In this document: positions 7,333-12,386 of the stretch, in pieces
Layout: each line of letters starts with the position of its first letter
How positions within the stretch are numbered: the first letter of the stretch is position 1
Assembly: GCA_900541315.1 (NCBI GenBank)
Contig: UQJF01000095.1
Location: 1 to 12,664 of the forward strand
Origin: an uncultured Clostridium sp.
GTDB taxonomy: Bacteria; Bacillota; Clostridia; Lachnospirales; Lachnospiraceae
Length of the DNA: 12,664 bases
Direction: 5' to 3'
Made by a program: the position numbers and the translations under genes
Notes under the pieces: generated by a model
The model's input: the letters and a program-made list of their open reading frames with translations, nothing else
What the model was told of the DNA's origin: nothing
Database searches by the model: none

Positions 7333-7815
7333 ATGCCTAAAGTGATAAAAGAACCATCTATTGCAGACTATGATTATTCTGAATGGGTTAAATTAGAACA
7401 ACAATTCTACAAGGACTTTGAAAATTCAACAAAATACAATAAATCATTTAATGAAATGATAAGCGAAATATTAGAAGGTGAAAGTTATACATCTTTTGCG
7501 GAAAAAACAGAACTGAACGCTAATATGCTTTATAGACTAAAAAAGGTCGTTGATATATCAACGCCAACGCAACGCTCTACGGTTATGACAGTATGTATTG
7601 CATATAAATTAGATTTAATGCTTTCTCAAGCTTTATTCAGCAGTCTGGGAGTAGAATTTTCCAGATTTAATAAAAGAGACTATGCGTATACTTTTTTATT
7701 GACACATTGCCGAGACAAATCCGTAAGTCAATGCAATGAAATTTTAAAAGCGCTTGGCATTGAAAAGAAATATTGGCTAGGCTCTTATGCTCGTTCCCGA
7801 AGAGTCTACAAGTAA
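7333..7815 (+). CDS. Helix-turn-helix regulator-like protein
   Basis: A 160-residue protein. ATG 7333 has AGGGG 7 nt upstream; an earlier ATG at 7315 overlaps the RHH stop as ATGA but lacks a ribosome site, so coupled translation from there is an alternative. After an acidic/aromatic N-terminus, residues about 50-72 (ESYTSFAEKTELNANMLYRLKK) resemble a helix-turn-helix. The next stretch, STVMTVCIAYKLDLMLSQALFSSLGVEFS then KRDYAYTFLLTHCRDKSVSQCNEILKALG, follows the pattern seen after XRE-type domains in many Clostridia regulators (a helical 'learned position, ageing index, cNe.L' module). It ends in a basic tail (YARSRRVYK). It likely acts with the RHH protein in controlling the element. A strong terminator follows 17 nt after the stop, so the regulator pair forms a closed unit separate from the transfer operon. 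Confidence 0.65.
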   Translation: MPKVIKEPSIADYDYSEWVKLEQQFYKDFENSTKYNKSFNEMISEILEGESYTSFAEKTELNANMLYRLKKVVDISTPTQRSTVMTVCIAYKLDLMLSQALFSSLGVEFSRFNKRDYAYTFLLTHCRDKSVSQCNEILKALGIEKKYWLGSYARSRRVYK

Positions 7816-7832
7816 AAAATAACAGCATCTAT

Positions 7833-7865
7833 AATGCACGTTGAATCATCAGCGTGCATTTTTCT
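7833..7865 (+). terminator. Rho-independent terminator after the regulator pair
   Basis: AATGCACGTTGA (7833-7844) and TCAGCGTGCATT (7849-7860) form a 12-bp stem with one G-T wobble and a 4-nt loop, followed by TTTCTTTC. It separates the regulators from the transfer operon. Confidence 0.9.
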
Positions 7866-8014
7866 TTCACATCTTTTTACATGGTCTGTAAAAAAATTCA
7901 CCGGTTTATCACGTTTTTTCATCACTCTGAATTTCCTTTTTGGGAAAAATCCCTTATTTTATGCGCCTTTCCGCTTCTACTTGTCTTGTAATATCCAACG
8001 GCTTCATTTTTCGC

Positions 8015-8044
8015 TATAATCCGATTCATAAGTTGCGCAACTTA
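8015..8044 (+). promoter_or_regulatory. Transfer-operon promoter with overlapping palindromic operator
   Basis: A perfect -10 TATAAT sits at 8015-8020 with only a weak -35 (TATCCA at 7992-7997). Transcription would start near 8027. TAAGTTGCGCAACTTA at 8029-8044 is a perfect 16-bp palindrome right at the predicted start site, 17 nt before the GGAGG of the YdcP gene. The weak -35 and adjacent palindrome fit a regulated promoter. No other gene lies between the preceding terminator and YdcP. Confidence 0.6.
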
Positions 8045-8073
8045 GAAAAATTCAAATTTTGGAGGATACATAC

Positions 8074-8430
8074 ATGAAATTAAGTGAAGTAGTTTTTGAT
8101 TTTAATGAAACCTTTGGAGAACTGATGTTAATCGGAGAACCGAAAGAAGTCTATGTCTATGCAGATGGAAAACGTACAAATGAACTGGAAGCTATCGGCT
8201 ACCCGGTTATTTCTACAAGGCAGTGGGAAAAGTTCGTGGTTAAAGTAAAAGAGACTGTTCCGTCTGTAGAATTTAGCGGAAAACCGACTCCGGTTATCTT
8301 TAACAATCTGGATGCGAAACTCTGGCAGGATTTTAGAAGTAATGAAATCAAAATCAGTGCCGTAGCTGACCAGATTGAGATTGTCAATCCACCCAGACTG
8401 CGGGTAAATAAGGGAGACGCACAGGCATGA
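8074..8430 (+). CDS. YdcP/DUF961-family ICE protein
   Basis: A 118-residue protein starting at ATG 8074 with GGAGG 8 nt upstream. The opening MKLSEVVFDFNETFGELMLIG and the central KPTPVIFNNLDAKLWQDFRSNEIKISA match the YdcP/DUF961 family found at the start of the transfer operon in ICEBs1 (YdcP) and Tn916 (Orf22/23). In those elements relatives have been linked to processing or replication of the transferred DNA, but no enzymatic activity is established; it is a small soluble cytoplasmic protein. Its stop overlaps the next start as ATGA, so translation is coupled to the FtsK-like ATPase. It is the first gene after the palindrome-bearing promoter. Confidence 0.88.
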   Translation: MKLSEVVFDFNETFGELMLIGEPKEVYVYADGKRTNELEAIGYPVISTRQWEKFVVKVKETVPSVEFSGKPTPVIFNNLDAKLWQDFRSNEIKISAVADQIEIVNPPRLRVNKGDAQA

Positions 8431-9662
8431 AATACCACAGAGTAACCGCCCATTCCTTTTGGTGGTTAAAATGGTGCTGTAGCCTGTATATGTTTCTCAT
8501 GGTTATCTTTTTGACAGCTTGTGTAGTAACCAGAAACATAAGTTTTGCAACCGCATTGGCTGTCATGCTTCTGATCTTGGTCATGTTTTTAACAATAGTA
8601 CGACATACCAACATCTACAAGGCGGGAAAAATCTCCCGCCTTATCCAGAAGCATATCGAAGAAAATCAATTATACGAAACTGCATTTCGGGGAAGAAAGA
8701 GAGTGTACACATTTTACCCGCAAACGGATTGGTGTATGGACACAGCTTCTAATACGCTGCATATCCGCTTCCGGCTGTCTGGAAACCAAATCAATCTACG
8801 GGGACTGGAAACAGGGTTAGCTGACCGTCTGGAAAAGGTATGCCTGAACATATATGAAAAAAGGGGATACATAGAATATCTGTTTGAGTTAGAGCAGGAA
8901 AAAGCTCTTGTCATTTCATCCAAAACAGATATTCCGGGGGATTCCGGAGAAACTACAGTTTATCTCTCCCCATCCCTTATATGGAGTTACAGGAAGATTC
9001 CCCACTTTTTGATTGTTGGCTCTACTGGTTCAGGCAAAACAACTTTTACACGCTTTATTATTTCCAGTCTGTTAAAATGCGGTGTCCGTATCCTTTATCT
9101 GGATGTAAAAAGGGACGTTGAAATGGAGCAATTTTGTCATGGAAATATTGCAATTACTTATGCGTATGAACCAAAACAGATAGCAGAAGAAATTTCGCTC
9201 ATAACAGAAGAATTGCAAAGCAGGACAGTTGATATTACCAACATGGAACAACAGGGAATTGATGGAAATACGGATTTTAATTTTAATCCTGTCTGTGTTA
9301 TCTGCGATGAAATTATCCTGATGAAACTGGTCTTTCCAGATAAGCTGTATAAAGAAACTTTAGCTAAAATCAATGCTATTATTGTCAGCGGACGAAGCAA
9401 AAATATTTATGCCGGACTGATTTCGCAATCTGGATTAGCAGAATATTTCGGAAACAGCGGTATCCGTGGAAATATCGGCTTAAAAGTTGCTCTCGGTCAG
9501 ATGTCAGCCAGTGAATACAGTATGATTTTCGGAACTGAATATGCAGATGTAAAAAATCTTCGCTATGGAGAAATCGGCTCCGGTTTGATTATGCGAACCG
9601 GACTTGACAGCAGACCACGGGAATTTGTAGCACCTTATATTAAAAATCACGCACTTGATTAA
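8427..9662 (+). CDS. FtsK/SpoIIIE-type conjugative coupling ATPase (TcpA/Orf21-like)
   Basis: A 411-residue membrane ATPase that should bring the nicked DNA-Rep complex to a type IV secretion channel. Two N-terminal membrane helices (about 18-34 and 39-58) anchor it. The motor domain has Walker A GSTGSGKTT (198-206), the strand RILYLDVKRD (221-230), Walker B VCVICDE (289-295) and an arginine-glutamine segment GRSKNIYAGLISQSG (near 325-340) typical of FtsK/HerA motors. It is somewhat shorter than Tn916 Orf21 (about 460 residues). It overlaps YdcP by 4 nt. Because no channel genes are present, the ATPase may dock on a helper element's T4SS. After its stop, 175 nt of non-coding sequence with the origin structures precede rep. 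Confidence 0.9.
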   Translation: MKYHRVTAHSFWWLKWCCSLYMFLMVIFLTACVVTRNISFATALAVMLLILVMFLTIVRHTNIYKAGKISRLIQKHIEENQLYETAFRGRKRVYTFYPQTDWCMDTASNTLHIRFRLSGNQINLRGLETGLADRLEKVCLNIYEKRGYIEYLFELEQEKALVISSKTDIPGDSGETTVYLSPSLIWSYRKIPHFLIVGSTGSGKTTFTRFIISSLLKCGVRILYLDVKRDVEMEQFCHGNIAITYAYEPKQIAEEISLITEELQSRTVDITNMEQQGIDGNTDFNFNPVCVICDEIILMKLVFPDKLYKETLAKINAIIVSGRSKNIYAGLISQSGLAEYFGNSGIRGNIGLKVALGQMSASEYSMIFGTEYADVKNLRYGEIGSGLIMRTGLDSRPREFVAPYIKNHALD

Positions 9663-9677
9663 GCAGGCTAAAGGCAA

Positions 9678-9723
9678 CGGGGAATACAAAGTTTCTGCCC
9701 CAGTGACCGCCAACGGCGGGGAA
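9678..9723 (+). repeat. CGGGGAA direct repeats near the origin, candidate Rep iterons
   Basis: The heptamer CGGGGAA occurs exactly at 9678-9684 and 9717-9723. The first belongs to CAACGGGGAA and the second to CAACGGCGGGGAA, so the similarity extends upstream. They sit just left of the stem-loop, where CRESS viruses place Rep-binding iterons. Assignment is by position only. Confidence 0.35.
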
Positions 9724-9730
9724 CTGGGGC
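9697..9730 (+). other. GC-rich two-part hairpin left of the origin loop
   Basis: GCCCCAGT (9697-9704) pairs with ACTGGGGC (9723-9730). Inside it CCGCC (9707-9711) pairs with GGCGG (9715-9719) around an AAC loop, leaving small 2-nt and 3-nt internal bulges. It ends 2 bp before the origin stem. It could be a Rep or accessory binding structure of an oriT, or a weak attenuator between the ATPase and rep genes; no T-run follows. Confidence 0.6.
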
Positions 9731-9732
9731 GG

Positions 9733-9763
9733 TACAACCCCTTTAGTATTACAAGGGGTTGTA
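9733..9763 (+). other. CRESS-type rolling-circle origin stem-loop with TAGTATTAC loop
   Basis: TACAACCCCTT (9733-9743) and AAGGGGTTGTA (9753-9763) form a perfect 11-bp stem. The loop at 9744-9752 is exactly TAGTATTAC. In circoviruses, nanoviruses and geminiviruses the origin is a stem-loop presenting a nonanucleotide of this type, which Rep cuts between positions 7 and 8, here between 9750 and 9751. It lies 75 bp upstream of the HUH-SF3 Rep gene and on the same strand, as in circoviruses. It is probably both the replication origin and the oriT of the element. Confidence 0.88.
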
Positions 9764-9837
9764 GCAACCCTCTGATTATCCAATAAAATCAAGTGTTTTA
9801 GGCTGTTACATCATTTTGTAGCAGGTAGGAGAATCTT

Positions 9838-10878
9838 ATGGAAGAAAAGAAAATACAGGAATCAAAAGACCGACAGGCACGAAAATATAATATAACGCTT
9901 AATAATCCTCTTAGTATGGTTCCGCCTATGACCCATCCGCAAATTAAAGAAGAGATTGGAAAACTCGGCTCTGTATCTTACTGGTGTATGGCGGATGAAA
10001 TCGGGCTGAAAGAGCAGACACCACATACACACATCTATTTGTACAGTGCTTCGCCTATCCGCTTCTCTACGGTAAAAAAGCGTTTTCCACAGGGACACAT
10101 AGAATCAGCCTATGGTTCATCAGCAGAAAACAAAGATTATATTCTGAAAGCCGGGAAATGGAAAAATACCTCTAAAACAGAAACTTCTATCGCCGGAACT
10201 TTTGAAGAATATGGCATTATGCCCGCCAAAGAAACTATGAGTGAAAAGGGCGAACTACAATTTATCTACGATATGATAGAAAGCGGACTAAGCACAGCAG
10301 AAATATTAAAAGCATTTCCACAGGCTATGCGGTATCTGGACAAAATAGACCGGGCAAGACAGCTTTTAATTGAGGATGAATATAAAAATACATGGCGGGA
10401 ACTTACTGTTACTTATATCTTCGGGAAAACCGAAACTGGTAAAACACGGTCTGTCATGGAGAAATACGGATATAGTAATGTATTTCGTGTGACAGATTAC
10501 ATACATCCATTTGACAGCTATAAAAATCACAGCGTTATTATCTTTGAAGAGTTCCGAAGCAGTCTGAAAATACAGGATATGCTCAATTATCTGGACGGCT
10601 ATCCCTGTGAACTGTCTGCCCGATATAACAACAAAACAGCCTGCTATCTGGAAGTCTATATTATTTCTAATATTCTTCTGGAACAACAGTATGTAAATGT
10701 ACAGGCAGAAAGCCCGGCAACATGGGAAGCGTTCCTGCGACGGATACATCAGGTTATTTTCTATCAGGATGCAGAACACGTTATAACCTACTCTTCGGTA
10801 AAAGAATATCTTGAAAGAAATAACAACTTCCACCCACTGACAAAGGCTGAACAGTGTTCTATACCGTTCAAGGAATAG
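9838..10878 (+). CDS. rep: CRESS-type Rep: HUH endonuclease plus superfamily 3 helicase
   Basis: A 346-residue protein, close to viral CRESS Rep length, with AGGAG 6 nt before ATG 9838. The N-terminal HUH nuclease shows motif I NITLNNP (18-24), motif II PHTHIYLY (62-69, metal ligands H63 and H65) and motif III DYILK (100-104, catalytic Tyr101 and Lys104). The C-terminal SF3 helicase has Walker A GKTETGKT (196-203), Walker B SVIIFEEF (232-239) and motif C IISN (275-278, Asn278). This order is the hallmark of circovirus, nanovirus and geminivirus Reps and of related bacterial plasmid Reps. It should nick the TAGTATTAC loop, stay bound to the 5' end through Tyr101, and unwind DNA as a hexamer. 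Standing where Tn916/ICEBs1 elements have a MOB-T relaxase, it probably also serves as relaxase. Rep-like relaxases with helicase domains have been described in streptococcal mobilizable elements. Confidence 0.9.
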   Translation: MEEKKIQESKDRQARKYNITLNNPLSMVPPMTHPQIKEEIGKLGSVSYWCMADEIGLKEQTPHTHIYLYSASPIRFSTVKKRFPQGHIESAYGSSAENKDYILKAGKWKNTSKTETSIAGTFEEYGIMPAKETMSEKGELQFIYDMIESGLSTAEILKAFPQAMRYLDKIDRARQLLIEDEYKNTWRELTVTYIFGKTETGKTRSVMEKYGYSNVFRVTDYIHPFDSYKNHSVIIFEEFRSSLKIQDMLNYLDGYPCELSARYNNKTACYLEVYIISNILLEQQYVNVQAESPATWEAFLRRIHQVIFYQDAEHVITYSSVKEYLERNNNFHPLTKAEQCSIPFKE

Positions 10879-10881
10879 CCT

Positions 10882-11052
10882 ATGGAAAAAAAGCTATTGA
10901 CCCTGAAAGAATTATGCTCCTATCTGGGAATTGGAGAAACGAAAGCAAGGGAACTCGTCAGAGGCAAAAACGGATTCGGTGTACAGATTGGAAACCGATG
11001 GTATGCCGATAAAAACAAGCTGGATAAGTGGCTTGACAAAATGGCTGTATAG
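10882..11052 (+). CDS. xis: Excisionase-like MerR/HTH_17 DNA-binding protein
   Basis: A 56-residue protein beginning MEKKLLTLKELCSYLGIGET. The segment LTLKELCSYLGIGETKARELVR is a winged-helix/HTH_17 recognition element. It is followed by the wing GVQIGNRWYADKNKLDKWLDKM, the usual pattern of phage and Tn916-type excisionases. Its position between rep and the integrase supports a role as directionality factor, bending the att DNA so that integrase excises the element. The start lies 3 nt after the rep stop, with AAGGA about 7 nt upstream inside the end of rep, so it is co-transcribed and probably translationally linked. A terminator-like hairpin follows within 10 nt. Confidence 0.85.
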   Translation: MEKKLLTLKELCSYLGIGETKARELVRGKNGFGVQIGNRWYADKNKLDKWLDKMAV

Positions 11053-11053
11053 A

Positions 11054-11083
11054 TTGAAAACAGGGGTATTGCTGTGATATACT
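11054..11083 (+). promoter_or_regulatory. Integrase promoter
   Basis: TTGAAA (11054-11059) and TATACT (11078-11083) are 18 nt apart, with an extended -10 TGA directly before TATACT. Transcription would start near 11090, about 47 nt before the int ATG. The -10 lies inside the loop of the hairpin at 11062-11110. Confidence 0.55.
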
Positions 11084-11110
11084 ATGCGTACATCTTAGCA
11101 ATACCCTTTT
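11062..11110 (+). terminator. Hairpin terminator between xis and int
   Basis: GGGTATTGCT (11064-11073) pairs perfectly with AGCAATACCC (11097-11106), extendable by a G-T and an A-T pair, and TTTT follows. The 23-nt loop is large for a terminator and holds the -10 box of the int promoter. It could stop the rep-xis transcript while int is transcribed from within. Confidence 0.6.
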
Positions 11111-11136
11111 GATTTACCATAGAAAAGGAGTACAGA

Positions 11137-12279
11137 ATGGGTAAATCATTAAAAGGGAAAGAATTAGGGAAAGGCATTTCCCAACGTAAAGACAGGCTGT
11201 ATCAGGCACGCTTTATCAATCGTTTTGGCAAAAGGCAGACGATTTATGCAAAAACATACAACGATATAACAAAAAAGCTGAGGGACGCACAGTATGAAGA
11301 CGAGAAGCAGATAAATGTAGTTACTAGTAATATGACCTTGGACGAATGGTATAACGTATGGATGACCACCTGTAAAAAACATTGCAGAGATACAACCAGA
11401 CGCACCTACTCCGTCCAGTATAATCGGCTTCGTGAGGAACTGGGATGGCGTAAACTGACAAATCTAAATCTGGTCATTATTCAAAACGCTTTCAATAATT
11501 TAAAAAGTGATAAGTCCAGACGGGATTGCAAGGCGCTCCTTGTTGATATGCTTAACAGGGCTTTGGAATCAGATTTGGTAAATAAAAATGTTGCTGTATC
11601 GGTCAATACCAAAATAGACGGTACGGAACAGCCTGAAAAACGTGTATTAACACCGGATGAAATTCAGGTACTTTATCAATCAACGAGAAACAGTCAGCTT
11701 TATCCCTTTTTTGTTCTTGCGTTAAATACTGGTATGCGAATGGGAGAAATTCTCGGACTTACATGGGAATGTGTTGATTTTGAGATTGGTTTCATCCATG
11801 TAGAAAAAACGCTATGTTATCTTCCCAACAATGGAACTGCAATCTATGAGTTTCATCCACCGAAAAGTAAAGCGGGCAAGCGGAATATTCCCATGTCTAA
11901 ACAGGTCATGGAAATACTGCAAGAGCAAAAGGCATGGCGGGACAAGGTAAACAGTAGATTTAAAGCTCAACCGGGATTTGAAAATCTGGTGTTTACAAGC
12001 AAAACCAATCATCCTCTGCATGAAAGCAATATAAGAACTGCTATACGCTATCTGGTCAATCGTATAAACACAGAAAACCCCGCACAAACATTTGAAGTAT
12101 TTACACCACATTGTCTAAGACACACATTTGCAACGAACTGCATCACAAAAGGGATGCGTCCCAAAACCTTGCAAAAGCTGTTAGGACACAACTCCCTGCA
12201 AATGACAATGGATTTGTATTGTCATGTATTGGATTCTACGTTGAAGGATGAAATGTCTATTATTACAGAAATGGTGTAA
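11137..12279 (+). CDS. int: Tyrosine recombinase integrase (Tn916 Int-type)
   Basis: A 380-residue site-specific recombinase with AAGGAG about 8 nt before ATG 11137. An N-terminal arm-binding domain (about 13-55, RKDRLYQARFINRFGKRQTIYAKT) is followed by a core-binding SAM-like domain (about 66-150, MTLDEWYNVW to NRALESDLVNKN) and the catalytic domain from about 168. The full active-site set is visible: Arg201 (TGMRMGEILGL), Lys243 (PPKSKAGKR), His325 and Arg328 (HCLRHTFAT), His351 (LLGHNS) and the nucleophile Tyr361 (DLYCHV). Length and layout match Tn916/ICE integrases. It lies at the right edge of the element, its usual place, and its last three codons (ATG GTG TAA) are themselves a copy of the presumed arm-site repeat. 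It should recombine the 13-bp core in the rRNA methyltransferase gene. Confidence 0.95.
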   Translation: MGKSLKGKELGKGISQRKDRLYQARFINRFGKRQTIYAKTYNDITKKLRDAQYEDEKQINVVTSNMTLDEWYNVWMTTCKKHCRDTTRRTYSVQYNRLREELGWRKLTNLNLVIIQNAFNNLKSDKSRRDCKALLVDMLNRALESDLVNKNVAVSVNTKIDGTEQPEKRVLTPDEIQVLYQSTRNSQLYPFFVLALNTGMRMGEILGLTWECVDFEIGFIHVEKTLCYLPNNGTAIYEFHPPKSKAGKRNIPMSKQVMEILQEQKAWRDKVNSRFKAQPGFENLVFTSKTNHPLHESNIRTAIRYLVNRINTENPAQTFEVFTPHCLRHTFATNCITKGMRPKTLQKLLGHNSLQMTMDLYCHVLDSTLKDEMSIITEMV

Positions 12280-12291
12280 ATGTGGTGTAGT
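12271..12291 (+). repeat. Right integrase arm-type repeats
   Basis: ATGGTGTAA (12271-12279) and GTGGTGTAG (12282-12290) repeat the motif found three times inside the left end. The longer form GGTGTAGTAAA is shared between 4659-4669 and 12284-12294. The first copy is the 3' end of int itself. Confidence 0.7.
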
Positions 12292-12347
12292 AAACGTATT
12301 TAACAAGGAGAAAGCCTTGGAAAATCAAGGAATTTTAAGTGTTTACT

Positions 12348-12386
12348 TGAAATTTATTATTTTCCAGGTGGTGGATGAGAAGTAAT
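12348..12386 (+). repeat. Right attachment site (att), second copy of methyltransferase 3' end
   Basis: 35 of 39 bases match the left att, with the 13-bp core at 12374-12386. In the methyltransferase frame it encodes KFIIFQVVDEK and a TAA stop. The four mismatches are one F-to-I change and three silent changes. Upstream sequence here is element, downstream is chromosome. Confidence 0.85.

Larger units (their letters stand above)
4540..12386. mobile_element. Integrative mobilizable element with CRESS-type Rep, inserted at rRNA methyltransferase 3' end
   Basis: The element is bounded by a direct repeat of the methyltransferase 3' end (core GATGAGAAGTAAT at 4540-4552 and 12374-12386). It carries a tyrosine integrase at the right edge, an excisionase, an HUH-SF3 Rep protein with a stem-loop origin, an FtsK/TcpA-like coupling ATPase and a YdcP-family protein. 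It also holds two regulators and a two-gene cargo. No VirB4, VirB6 or other mating-channel genes are present, so it cannot build its own conjugation machine and is best called mobilizable. Gene order (YdcP, coupling ATPase, nicking enzyme, xis, int) parallels Tn916/ICEBs1 elements stripped of their channel. Confidence 0.88.

Noticed and set aside
7834..8019. 61-codon plus-strand open frame starting within the terminator
   Set aside because: It begins inside a strong rho-independent hairpin, has no ribosome site, and its translation is a phenylalanine/leucine-rich string typical of T-rich non-coding DNA.
9697..9763. The hairpins as a rho-independent terminator between the FtsK-like and rep genes
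   Set aside because: No T-run follows either stem, and the exact TAGTATTAC loop next to a CRESS Rep explains the second stem better.
10366..10833. 155-codon minus-strand open frame
   Set aside because: It is antisense to the SF3 helicase domain of rep, whose motifs are all intact on the plus strand.
4540..12386. Element as a full conjugative ICE or a prophage
   Set aside because: There are no T4SS channel genes, no cell-wall hydrolase and no capsid, terminase or tail genes. All of the roughly 7.8 kb is accounted for by the listed genes and sites.
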